63,505 nucleotides of DNA from contig NZ_JAQMUB010000005.1 of NCBI RefSeq assembly GCF_028330965.1, positions 1 to 63,505 of the forward strand, read 5' to 3'. The DNA comes from Oscillatoria sp. CS-180. GTDB lineage: Bacteria > Cyanobacteriota > Cyanobacteriia > Phormidesmidales > Phormidesmidaceae. Under the pieces are notes generated by a model, which made no database searches, was not told the origin of the DNA, and worked only from the letters and a program-made list of their open reading frames with translations. Made by a program: the position numbers and the translations under genes. Below are positions 1-8,242 of the stretch, piece by piece (position 1 is the stretch's first letter; each line of letters starts with the position of its first letter).

Positions 1-8
1 AACCAGCC

Positions 9-28
9 GCGATCGCGATCGCGATCGC
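9..28. repeat. three overlapping HIP1 octamers
   Basis: GCGATCGC occurs at 9-16, 15-22 and 21-28, overlapping by two bases each time. HIP1 is the highly iterated palindrome typical of many cyanobacterial genomes and recurs singly throughout this window. No gene is visible in the first 141 bases. Confidence 0.9.
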
Positions 29-100
29 CACTGAATAACCTTCTCGACACGGCTTTAACATCTAAAAATCAGCCCCGTCTAAGGATATCAATCCTGTGCA

Positions 101-122
101 GGGACGCGATATATCACGTCCC
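101..122. repeat. imperfect palindrome downstream of the binding-protein gene
   Basis: GGGACG and CGTCCC flank a further palindromic core (GATATATC) just past the stop of the minus-strand gene ending at 142. It could form a hairpin at the 3' end of that transcript, but there is no T-run, so I do not call an intrinsic terminator. Confidence 0.4.
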
Positions 123-141
123 ATGTCACTCCACAAGCAAA

Positions 142-993
142 CTAGAAAGCCGATTCAGGCAGCTCTGGTGGCTCATCACCAAACCACTTCTGATAGATTT
201 CGGCATAGGTGCCATCTTCCATCATGGTCATCAGAGCATCATTGATGACTTCAACATTTTCGGAGTCCTTAGGCAAAGCAATGCCGTAGAACTCAGTTGT
301 CAGCAGTTCGCCAACAACCTTAAGCCCCTCAATATTGCCAGACTCGATCGCGTCCAGCGTCACAGGAGCATCGTTGATCACCGCATCAACATTGCCGTTG
401 GACAATTCCTGGAGTGCCAGAGGAGCGGAGTCGAAGGTGCTGACTTCAGCGCCTGGAACTTCAGCCGCTTGATCGGCACCCGTTGTGCCGATTTGTACCG
501 CAATCCTCTTGTCTTCTAGATCTGCCAAACCATTGATATCGGTGTCTTCCTCTTTGACGGCGATCGCCAAGCCCGCTTTGATGTAAGGGCGAGAAAAATC
601 AACGGTTTCCAGACGCTCTTCCGTAATCGTCATACCGCTAATGGCAGCATCCACAGTGCCTGCTTGAAGGGCTGGAATGATGCCATCGAAGGGTAAGGAC
701 TCAAACTGGATTTCTAGACCTGCCGTCTCACCAATCGCATTCATCAGATCGATGTCAAATCCTTGCAGTTCTCCATCCTCAGCTTGAAACTCGAACGGAG
801 GAAAGGCGGGTTCAGTTGCCACCGTGAGAGCACCCGCACCTCCTTCGGTTGCTTCAGTGGTTTCTTCAGCAATGGGTTCTCCATCGGTCGGTTCTGCTGT
901 CTCAGTGCCTGCACCACCGCAAGCGGCCAAAACGAAGGAGGCACTAAGCCCAAAGGCCATGTTTCGGAGAAATGATGAACGTTTAATCGTCAT
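142..993 (-). CDS. amino-acid ABC transporter substrate-binding lipoprotein (family 3)
   Basis: Periplasmic solute-binding lipoprotein for a polar amino acid or similar small solute. An N-terminal signal ends in a lipobox (VLAAC, Cys25), followed by a Thr/Glu-rich linker to about residue 55 and one SBP_bac_3 domain (FPPFEF..., FDIDLMNAIGE, AISGMTITEERLE). The reading frame extends to a TTG at 999, but the ATG at 993 has AGGA ten bases upstream and starts the signal peptide properly. The gene diverges from an ATPase gene at 1115. No permease gene is visible on either side, though the window ends 141 bases downstream. The substrate cannot be read from the sequence. Confidence 0.9.
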   Translation of the reverse strand: MTIKRSSFLRNMAFGLSASFVLAACGGAGTETAEPTDGEPIAEETTEATEGGAGALTVATEPAFPPFEFQAEDGELQGFDIDLMNAIGETAGLEIQFESLPFDGIIPALQAGTVDAAISGMTITEERLETVDFSRPYIKAGLAIAVKEEDTDINGLADLEDKRIAVQIGTTGADQAAEVPGAEVSTFDSAPLALQELSNGNVDAVINDAPVTLDAIESGNIEGLKVVGELLTTEFYGIALPKDSENVEVINDALMTMMEDGTYAEIYQKWFGDEPPELPESAF

Positions 994-1114
994 ATACAAA
1001 TGTTCCTTTCACCACAATCTAGATATACACGATACGATACTGCAAGCCTACCGATGATAGGCTGCCAAGTATTTTCCGAATGACATAACCATTACAGAAC
1101 GTGCTCCGTTAGCC

Positions 1115-1879
1115 ATGCCAGATAATCAGCCCGCTATCGTTTTTCACACGCTTCGCAAAAGTTACGGATCTTTAGAGGTCCTTAAAGGCTTGAGTGGGGC
1201 TATCAACACTGGCGAGGTCGTCGCCATCATCGGTACTTCTGGCTGTGGTAAGAGCACGTTGCTCAGGTGCTTCAATCGTTTGGAAGTGATCAACGGCGGT
1301 AAACTGCTTGTTAACGGCATGGACCTGTCGAACCCTAAACTTTCTCGAAAGCAGCTTCAACGTCTGCGGGCTCAAGTCGGCATGGTTTTTCAGCAGTTCA
1401 ATCTGTTTCCCCACATTACTGTGCTAGAAAACTTGACCCTAGCACCGCAAAAAGTTTTAGGACGGAGCACTAAGGAGAGTCAAGAACTCGCGAGCCACTT
1501 TCTAGCAAAAGTTGGTTTGGTGGAGAAAGGGCATGCTTATCCTGATCAATTATCCGGCGGGCAGAAGCAGCGTGTCGCGATCGCCCGCGCCCTTTGTATG
1601 GAGCCTGACATCATCCTGTTTGATGAACCGACTAGTGCCCTTGATCCCGAACTTGTTGGTGAAGTGCTAGAGGTTATGAAACAGCTAGCCGAAGAAGGAA
1701 TGACGATGGCGATCGTCACCCATGAGATGCAGTTTGCGCGGGACGTTGCTGATCGCGTTATTTTTCTCAATCAGGGACTGGTTGAAGAGGAGGGCAAGGC
1801 CTACGACGTAATTACCAATCCCCAAAGCGATCGCCTGCGCACCTTCTTAAGTCGTATGCAGCTAGCAGGAGCCGTCTAG
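1115..1879 (+). CDS. polar amino-acid ABC transporter ATP-binding protein (GlnQ-like)
   Basis: Cytoplasmic ATPase of a polar amino-acid importer, 254 residues, normal for the family. Visible motifs in order are Walker [11 protein letters not shown]-loop QQFNLFPH, signature LSGGQKQRV, Walker [12 protein letters not shown] and switch THEM. It is divergent from the binding-protein gene (142-993) with about 120 bases between the starts, so the two probably serve one transporter. The membrane subunit is not adjacent downstream, where the next gene is ycf66 on the other strand. Family is certain, substrate inferred only at the level of amino acids. Confidence 0.93.
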   Translation: MPDNQPAIVFHTLRKSYGSLEVLKGLSGAINTGEVVAIIGTSGCGKSTLLRCFNRLEVINGGKLLVNGMDLSNPKLSRKQLQRLRAQVGMVFQQFNLFPHITVLENLTLAPQKVLGRSTKESQELASHFLAKVGLVEKGHAYPDQLSGGQKQRVAIARALCMEPDIILFDEPTSALDPELVGEVLEVMKQLAEEGMTMAIVTHEMQFARDVADRVIFLNQGLVEEEGKAYDVITNPQSDRLRTFLSRMQLAGAV

Positions 1880-2022
1880 AATGCTCTCTTTTGGCTTTCT
1901 GGCACCCCTTTATTGATATTCACAACAGACAGCAGTTCTGACGCTTCATCGCAGCCATCCGCCGCAAGTCGCTTTTAGCGCCCCATTACCTGAAGACCCA
2001 TCACCTAAAAACGAATCATCAA

Positions 2023-2874
2023 TCAGTAGCGGCTACCGTAATCAGAAGAGGGGTTGTCGGATTGAGAATCATCCTTTTTGGTGTAATCAATCGGACGATA
2101 ATCGACATAGCTGTCGTCATCCTTCCCATTGCGGTTGGGATAGGACGGTTCTGATGACGAGGAGTAACCGCTACTGTACCCGCCATCACCATAAGTATCT
2201 GAGTTAGCAGCATATCCTGTGGAAGATTCATCCCATGCACTGCTGGGCGCTCCTGGCGTGTAACGATCATCAATCGATTTAGGACGACGACGGCGAATGC
2301 GATCGCCACTCGGGTTAAGGCGCTCAACAGGACGGTTGTTAGTAGGAGCAGTTCGGTCCGTATATCGATCCTGGCTGTCATCATAACGCTCAGGATATCT
2401 ATCATCGTAATAATCCGAGCGACGACGGGTAGCCTCTTCCCGACCGCTCAACATGCGCCGATCCTCGGGAAATCGTGGCCGATAAGGAGGTTCATTATCA
2501 AGCTCAGCTCTAACATTCATGCGAGAGCTAGTTCGGTAATCGGGTGTTCGACTGGGACGGTAGTAGTCGCCACGTGGAGGCACATCTCCCGGACCTTGCG
2601 CTACATAGCGGTCTTCCTTTGGCACCCTAGACAAAACATTGTCAATGGTGATGGCAATGAGCATTCCTGCCATAATCAGCTGTTGAAAAGAGGCTAACAG
2701 CTCCATGTTGAGATGCCCCAAGAGAAAGACCCCTGAAATCAACCAGAGAATCGAATACACCTTGTCAGAATCTCGCCCATAACCTGGCTTAAATCTATCC
2801 AGGAAAAACAGAGCAACCGCTCCAAGAATCAGAACGATACCAATTAATAGGGGAACAGGCGTACCGAAGTTCAC
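2023..2874 (-). CDS. ycf66: Ycf66 family membrane protein
   Basis: 283 residues. The first 85 contain three hydrophobic segments (LLIGIVLILGAVALFF, ILWLISGVFLLGHL, LIMAGMLIAITI) matching the Ycf66 domain found in cyanobacteria and some plastids, function unknown. The remaining 200 residues are a low-complexity tail rich in Arg, Tyr, Asp, Ser and Pro that is probably disordered. The start is GTG with GAGAGGA eight bases upstream. psbX lies on the same strand about 0.9 kb upstream, and a ycf66/psbX neighbourhood is, to my recollection, recurrent in cyanobacteria. Confidence 0.85.
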   Translation of the reverse strand: MNFGTPVPLLIGIVLILGAVALFFLDRFKPGYGRDSDKVYSILWLISGVFLLGHLNMELLASFQQLIMAGMLIAITIDNVLSRVPKEDRYVAQGPGDVPPRGDYYRPSRTPDYRTSSRMNVRAELDNEPPYRPRFPEDRRMLSGREEATRRRSDYYDDRYPERYDDSQDRYTDRTAPTNNRPVERLNPSGDRIRRRRPKSIDDRYTPGAPSSAWDESSTGYAANSDTYGDGGYSSGYSSSSEPSYPNRNGKDDDSYVDYRPIDYTKKDDSQSDNPSSDYGSRY

Positions 2875-3263
2875 AGAAGAATCCTCTCAAAGTAGAGATC
2901 TAGCGCCAAAAAGTCTAACCTTGAAAAAGGCTAGCGCAGAATGATAGGCAGGTGTCCAGTGATGAGCGAGATATCATGGCACCCACCGCAGGCAGTAGCC
3001 TTTCACATTTGCAGGGCAAGTAGCGTAACGCCGCTTGTCATATGCTAACGGACTTTCAAAGCCTTTCTCACAATTCTTGCAGCCGGATTCAATTCAGGAC
3101 TCCTCAAATTTGGGGATCCTCTTCAACGAGTCAATCTTGTTAGTCCTGATAAGGTAGCCGACTAGTGTCGATAACGGGGCAGTTCTGCTCCGTCAGGTCG
3201 ATCCGGTACTTTGAGTTTCAAATTAATATGAAGAGCACTCCGATTGATTTTCGTTAACCTGTT
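2875..3263. other. intergenic, no feature recognised
   Basis: About 390 bases holding the 5' region of ycf66 (minus) and of the small plus-strand gene at 3264. I see no RNA gene, repeat or convincing promoter in it. Confidence 0.5.
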
Positions 3264-3527
3264 ATGCCCAAACCCAAGCATACTCAAGCTCACCTATCAC
3301 GCACTGTGCTCAAGAACGACTCTCCGTTCAAGAAGAAACGGACTCGTGATTCGATGACTTATTACATGGGAGCCAAGCTAATTGAGGTTGGAGTAAATCC
3401 CAAAAAGACTATTTACCGTTGGAAAACAGAAATTCAGGACGACAAAGAAGTGATCACCGTGAGCGCTTACTGGGACGAGATGCGAGAGAAGATTGAGGCC
3501 GAAGAAGCTCAGCAAACACAAGAGTAA
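3264..3527 (+). CDS. small basic hypothetical protein
   Basis: 87 residues, not recognised. The N-terminal half is very basic (KPKHTQ, FKKKRTRDS) and the C-terminal half is acidic and Glu-rich (MREKIEAEEAQQTQE), with no signal peptide or membrane segment. The basic patch might bind nucleic acid, but that is a guess. It stands alone on the plus strand between ycf66 and psbX, both on the minus strand. No clear ribosome binding site is seen, so the call rests on length, ordinary codon use and position. Confidence 0.55.
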   Translation: MPKPKHTQAHLSRTVLKNDSPFKKKRTRDSMTYYMGAKLIEVGVNPKKTIYRWKTEIQDDKEVITVSAYWDEMREKIEAEEAQQTQE

Positions 3528-3730
3528 TCAACGAATAAAGGCCAACCAAGCCGCTTGGCTCAGGCTGAAAAGACAAGGGCTGTAGCTGAACCTGTAAAAT
3601 AGCTTGATAAATTGATCCTGTTCCCAGTAGGCAATCTAGCGTCCACAATGGTTCATGATTGTCTTGGCTTGAGTGAGCTATGGCGATGATGCCAGCCTTG
3701 AAATCTGCTGGGATCAGATGAAGACGAATC

Positions 3731-3764
3731 AAAAAGGGGAAAGGCTTAGAGCCTTTCCCCTTTT
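3731..3764. terminator. bidirectional terminator between the 3264 gene and psbX
   Basis: A strong stem (AAAAAGGGGAAAGGC / GCCTTTCCCCTTTT with TTAGA between) has an A-run on one side and a T-run on the other. It lies 51 bases past the psbX stop and can serve transcripts from both directions. Confidence 0.8.
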
Positions 3765-3814
3765 GACGTATTTGATTTTAGCGATCGCTATCAAAGCGAA
3801 TTATGAGCAGCGAA

Positions 3815-3934
3815 TTATGAGCGCTGAATCTTGTCTCTCTGGCTGATGAAAACGAGGAAGACAGTAGCCGGAATAACGACAATCAACGTACCTGCGAGAA
3901 GGCTCAGCAAAAAGTTAGTCAAAGAAGGTGTCAT
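3815..3934 (-). CDS. psbX: photosystem II protein PsbX
   Basis: 39-residue single-helix thylakoid membrane subunit of photosystem II, located near cytochrome b559. The translation begins MTPSLTNFLLSLLAG, has one hydrophobic helix and ends with the family's hydrophilic tail SQRDKIQRS. Length and both ends match cyanobacterial PsbX. A good terminator follows at 3731-3764, so it is probably transcribed alone. Confidence 0.95.
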   Translation of the reverse strand: MTPSLTNFLLSLLAGTLIVVIPATVFLVFISQRDKIQRS

Positions 3935-4703
3935 GATTTGTGGATTTCTATAACGAAAAGACGATGTAATCTTTATATTACCGCCTGCTCAGTTCCGTGG
4001 AAAGCAGGCAGCAGAGTCACCGATCTTTCTCATGTGAGAGAAAATTTGATATTGGCGCTTTCTCTTCCTGAAGCTACGACCCAACCCCGTAAAGCTTAGT
4101 GTTGAATCATCATTGATAGCCCCTCTATCCTTAAACAGGCTGCCCTAGATTGAAGGAAATCGCGAAAGCCGTGCAGTTTGGAGATATTTGGGCTAGTTTC
4201 GCCAGAAGAGTTGTGTTTCTTAAAGACCCACGTTATCCGCTCCTCTATTCGAGAATTTGCAGGGTTGAATCGGAACTCAGCTTCCTGATCAGGGTGCTAA
4301 GGGAGAGTAGATTCTAAAAATTTTTGCGGAATTAGGGAATCTTAGGGAAGACAACCACTTAAGTCCTAAGTTTCTGATCATTTTTCGGAGGATTTACATA
4401 ACTGACAAAATAAAGCTTGACGATTACTAAATCGTGCCTGATCTTTTGTAATGTAGCCACCTTTCAAAGATGCCGATAGGCGAGACTCAAGTTGGAAAGT
4501 TGCAAGGTCTCTCTCCCTAGTCTTACTGCAAACGAAGAAGTCACCAGACGACTCGGCTGTAAACCTACTCTGCAAGGAAATTAGACATCTTTCAGAGTCG
4601 CATTTCGATTTTTACGTTCAAGTCCGATTAGGACGGGGTTTGTTAAACCATCGGGGCAGTTTGATGAAAAAAAGCTTCCAAACGCGCTAAGGAACTGCGA
4701 GTT
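3935..4703. other. 770-base intergenic region
   Basis: Contains the 5' region of psbX at its left end and the leader of the adenylate cyclase gene at its right end. Small open frames on the minus strand here (for example 4378-4575) have no start signal or recognisable protein and are not called. No RNA gene or repeat recognised. Confidence 0.5.
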
Positions 4704-6230
4704 TTGAATACCAGTGCAGAACCCATTGATACTAATGCTAGTAAGGTAGGGCAGCAAAATCTGCTCCTGCTGCACACCGATGCATTTGATGTCCGTTCTT
4801 TATCTGACCTGCTAGAAAAAGATGCGTCGTACTGTCTTCAGGTTCTGAATCATCTAGATATCCTTCCTGAGTTTTTACGAGACAACAAGATTGAATTGAT
4901 CCTGCTGGAGACTCAGCTCTTCGAGCGCCATAGCTATCGATTCTGCTATAGCCTGAAAAACAAGCGAGCTACCCGGGACATTCCTGTGATTGTTTTGGGC
5001 GATCGCGATCCCCAGCGCATTGCAGCCGCCTTTTCAGCGGGGGCCTGTGACTACATCAGTTCGCCTTTCCTGGCCGAAGAAGTCACAGCTCGGGTTCACC
5101 ATCATTTGATGCGCTATCGCCGACGGCAACAGCTAAGCCATCAGAATAAGCTACTTCTAGAAGAAGTTCGAGAACGCAAGCAAGTCGAAGACACGCTACA
5201 GCAAACCCAAGATAAATACCGTCGAATCTTCGAAAACGCTACCGAAGGAATCTTTCAGAGCAGCAAAGATGGTACTTACATCAGCGTCAATCCTGCCCTA
5301 GCTCAAATTTTTGGATACGATTCTCCCGAAGATTTGATGGAAAACCTCACCAATATCGGCTCACAGCTCTATGTACAGCCCAAGCGACGAGACGAGCTTG
5401 TCGTTTACCTACAGCAGTTCAAACAAATTGTTGGGGCAGAGTCAGAGGTTTATCGCAAAGACAGAACCAAAATCTGGATTAGTGAAACTATCCGCGAAGT
5501 TTATGACGACGGTGATAGCTCAGTTTATTACGAAGGGATCGTTCATGACATCACTGAAAGCCGACGGATTGAGATGGAGTTGCGCCAGCAGCGCCAGCAA
5601 GCTGATCGCCTCTTAGTGAATATCCTGCCGTATCAGATTGCTGCTCGCTTGAAAGCCGGAGCCCGCACGATCGCTGAAAGCTTCGACGAAGTCACCGTCT
5701 TATTTGCTGACCTAGTCGAATTCACGGCGGCTTCCGGTCAGATGGTTCCTAAGGAACTGGTTGAGATGCTCAACGATGTCTTTTCAATCTTTGACCGCCT
5801 AGCCGAAAAACACGGTTTAGAGAAAATCAAGACCATTGGGGACGCTTACATGGCTGCTGCCGGTTTGCCCGTCCCGCGTCCCGATCATGCTGATGCGGTC
5901 GCTTTGATGGCTTTGGATATGCAAAAAGAAATTGCGAAATTCACTCGCCCCGATGGTCAGCCCTTTCAGCTCAGAATTGGCATCAACACAGGGTCGGTCA
6001 TTGCCGGAGTCATTGGCATGCGGAAGTTTGCTTACGATCTATGGGGGGATACCGTTAACATTGCCAGCCGAATGGAGACAACCGGTGTCGCGGGACGGAT
6101 TCAAGTGACCTCAGAAGTCTACGAGCGTCTTTGCAATCGCTACAACTTTGAATTGCGGGGATCGGTATTGGTGAAGGGAAGAGGACAAATGCAGAGCTAT
6201 TGGCTCACAGGTCGTAAAAACCCGCTTTAA
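4704..6230 (+). CDS. receiver-like/PAS/class III adenylate cyclase
   Basis: 508 residues: receiver-like domain (about 18-140), PAS domain (about 165-290, ending in the PAC-like YEGIVHDITESRR), then a class III nucleotide cyclase domain (about 305-505). The cyclase has both metal-binding Asp (336 in FADLVEF, 380 in KTIGD), adenine-specifying Lys376 and Asp445 (AYDLWGDT), and Asn452/Arg456 for catalysis, so it should make cAMP. The receiver is degenerate: the phospho-acceptor position is Glu69 (ILLET) and the conserved Lys is Ser120 (ISSPF), so it probably is not phosphorylated. The start is TTG; no ATG precedes the receiver domain in frame. Confidence 0.9.
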   Translation: MNTSAEPIDTNASKVGQQNLLLLHTDAFDVRSLSDLLEKDASYCLQVLNHLDILPEFLRDNKIELILLETQLFERHSYRFCYSLKNKRATRDIPVIVLGDRDPQRIAAAFSAGACDYISSPFLAEEVTARVHHHLMRYRRRQQLSHQNKLLLEEVRERKQVEDTLQQTQDKYRRIFENATEGIFQSSKDGTYISVNPALAQIFGYDSPEDLMENLTNIGSQLYVQPKRRDELVVYLQQFKQIVGAESEVYRKDRTKIWISETIREVYDDGDSSVYYEGIVHDITESRRIEMELRQQRQQADRLLVNILPYQIAARLKAGARTIAESFDEVTVLFADLVEFTAASGQMVPKELVEMLNDVFSIFDRLAEKHGLEKIKTIGDAYMAAAGLPVPRPDHADAVALMALDMQKEIAKFTRPDGQPFQLRIGINTGSVIAGVIGMRKFAYDLWGDTVNIASRMETTGVAGRIQVTSEVYERLCNRYNFELRGSVLVKGRGQMQSYWLTGRKNPL

Positions 6231-6267
6231 CCTCTGGCATACTGAAAAAACCGTTCTTTGCAGCTCT

Positions 6268-7350
6268 ATGGTTTTGTGCCCTGCCGCTTTACATCACCAA
6301 CTTTCGACGCCGTTAAAAATTGGTTCAGTCGAGGTCAATAGCCGGGTTTTGCAGTCCCCCTTATCCGGAGTGACCGACAAAGTCTTTCGGCGTTTAGTCC
6401 GGCGCTATGCACCCGCTTCCATGATGTATACGGAGATGGTGCATGCGGCTGGCGTTTGTCATGTGGATACTCTGCCTCAAATTATGGAGGTTGATCCCGA
6501 CGAGCATCCCATTAGCATTCAACTGTTTGATTGTCGGCCCGATTTCCTAGCTGATGCCGCCCGACGTGCAGTGGATGAAGGCGCAGACACTATTGATATC
6601 AACATGGGCTGTCCGGTCAATAAAATCACCCGGAAAGGCGGTGGCTCTTCACTACTCAAGGATCCCGAAACCGCAGTTCAGCTAGTGCAGACCCTTGTTG
6701 AGGCAGTTGATGTCCCCGTTTCAGTCAAAACTCGTATTGGTTGGGACGATGGTCATATCAATGCGGTTGAGTTTGCTCGTTGTATGGAAGACGCGGGCGC
6801 ACAAATGCTGACCCTCCATGGTCGCACTCGTGCTCAGGGATATACAGGACAAGCCCGCTGGGACTGGATCGGTCGGGTCAAAGCGGCGCTGTCAATTCCA
6901 GTCATTGCCAATGGCGATATTGATTCCGTAGATGCAGCAGTTCGCTGTTTGGAGCAAACCCAGGCAGACGGCGTGATGTGTTCACGAGGAACATTAGGGT
7001 ATCCCTTCTTAGTGGGTGAAATTGATCATTATCTGAAAACAGGCGATCGCCTGCCCTCTCCTACCATGATTGATCGCTTGCTCTGTGCTCAAGAGCATTT
7101 ACGGCTCATTGCTGACTACAAAGGCTATCGAGGCATTTGCCAAGCCCGTAAGCATATGACTTGGTATGTCAAAGGGTTTGCTGGAGCTGCCGACTTGCGA
7201 GATGCCCTTTGCCGAATTGAATCAGTGTCAGAAGGTGAGCAGTTGTTGGAGGATGCGATCGCCCGCCTCAAGGATGAAGGTCATGCTACACGGTATGGGC
7301 ATCGACTTCAGTCCGAATACGCTCGAAAGGCACCCATAGCGACTCTTTAA
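6268..7350 (+). CDS. dusB: tRNA-dihydrouridine synthase (DusB-like)
   Basis: FMN-dependent enzyme that reduces uridines in the tRNA D-loop using NADPH. 360 residues with a TIM barrel. Motifs are SPLSGVTDKVFR near the start, INMGCPVNKI containing the catalytic Cys, SVKTRIGWDDG, LHGRTRAQGYTG and VIANGDI. These agree with the DusB type. The gene begins 37 bases after the cyclase gene on the same strand and could be cotranscribed with it, though the functions are unrelated. Confidence 0.9.
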   Translation: MVLCPAALHHQLSTPLKIGSVEVNSRVLQSPLSGVTDKVFRRLVRRYAPASMMYTEMVHAAGVCHVDTLPQIMEVDPDEHPISIQLFDCRPDFLADAARRAVDEGADTIDINMGCPVNKITRKGGGSSLLKDPETAVQLVQTLVEAVDVPVSVKTRIGWDDGHINAVEFARCMEDAGAQMLTLHGRTRAQGYTGQARWDWIGRVKAALSIPVIANGDIDSVDAAVRCLEQTQADGVMCSRGTLGYPFLVGEIDHYLKTGDRLPSPTMIDRLLCAQEHLRLIADYKGYRGICQARKHMTWYVKGFAGAADLRDALCRIESVSEGEQLLEDAIARLKDEGHATRYGHRLQSEYARKAPIATL

Positions 7351-7484
7351 GGTAATAGCTTCATAGATCGTTCGACAGACCTAGATAGTATTTCTGATTT
7401 TTGGCTAATATGGTATGCAATACGCCCTTGGTGTGACCTTACGGACGCGCGACTATGGGGCACCTGAATGTTTTTTGAGTTTTC

Positions 7485-8141
7485 ATGACATCCTACGCAA
7501 CATCCACCGCTAGAGCCGATATGGGAGAACTACGACGCCTTCGCAGTCTATTGCCGCCAGAACTCCAGAGTTGGGTAACGGTTGAAGCTGCTACGGATGT
7601 AACCCCTCCTTTGATTACCAGTGAGGAACTGGGCAAAGACCAGATTGAAATCCAAATTGATCTGGCGAAGTGGGAAAGTTTTGCCCTTGACCAACGGAAC
7701 CTACTGTTTTGGCATGAGGTCGGTCGAGTGCAAAACGACACCATTCCCCGTGACGGTTGGGAGATGGCTGCCCTAGCGATTGGTATGGGCGGCGCCATTG
7801 GTGAGTTATGGGTGCAGGATGGTCTGTTGCTCATGCTGGCATTAGCGCTTTGTGGCTTTTCTGGCTGGCGGCTTTACAAGCGCAATAATCCCGTCAAAGC
7901 CGTTGAGGAATCCATTGATGCCGACGAGCGAGCGATCGCGATCGCCACTCGTTTTGGGTATACCTTGCCTAACGCTTATAAAAGCTTAGGTAGCGCTCTG
8001 AAAACTCTGATTGAACAAACCCCTAAAAAGCGCAAGCGTGACCAATACATCAAGCGTTTGGATGCTCTGAAGCGGAGTGCAGCTAAGGCCAAAGAACGTG
8101 CTCGTGCTTCTACTGGTCGTGATGCCCATCCTGCTTATTAG
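7485..8141 (+). CDS. DUF3318 membrane-associated protein
   Basis: 218 residues, matching from memory a conserved cyanobacterial family (DUF3318) of unknown function. It has a soluble N-terminal half (LRRLRSLLPPELQSW, LLFWHEVGRVQNDTIPRDG), one or two hydrophobic helices around residues 88-128, and a basic C-terminal tail (PKKRKRDQYIKRLDALKR). The HEVGR stretch resembles a zinc-protease HExxH partly but lacks the second His. A terminator-like hairpin follows at 8161. Confidence 0.8.
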   Translation: MTSYATSTARADMGELRRLRSLLPPELQSWVTVEAATDVTPPLITSEELGKDQIEIQIDLAKWESFALDQRNLLFWHEVGRVQNDTIPRDGWEMAALAIGMGGAIGELWVQDGLLLMLALALCGFSGWRLYKRNNPVKAVEESIDADERAIAIATRFGYTLPNAYKSLGSALKTLIEQTPKKRKRDQYIKRLDALKRSAAKAKERARASTGRDAHPAY

Positions 8142-8160
8142 TTTTGTCTTCAACCTCATC

Positions 8161-8206
8161 AAAGCCCTGTATGAAGCGTGAACGTGCACGCCGTACGGGG
8201 CTTTTT
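8161..8206. terminator. probable terminator of the DUF3318 gene
   Basis: AAAGCCCTGTA pairs with TACGGGGCTTT (one G-T pair) and is followed by a T-run. It sits between two converging genes (stops at 8141 and 8243). Confidence 0.65.
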
Positions 8207-8242
8207 CACGTTATGCCACTGTGCAAGTTTGTTGAGCAAACA

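Noticed and set aside
3085-3125. ACTCCTC stretch resembling the Yfr1 small RNA core
   Set aside because: The two flanking hairpins and the T-run of Yfr1 are not there.
4378-4575. 65-codon minus-strand frame before the adenylate cyclase gene
   Set aside because: No start signal and no recognisable protein.
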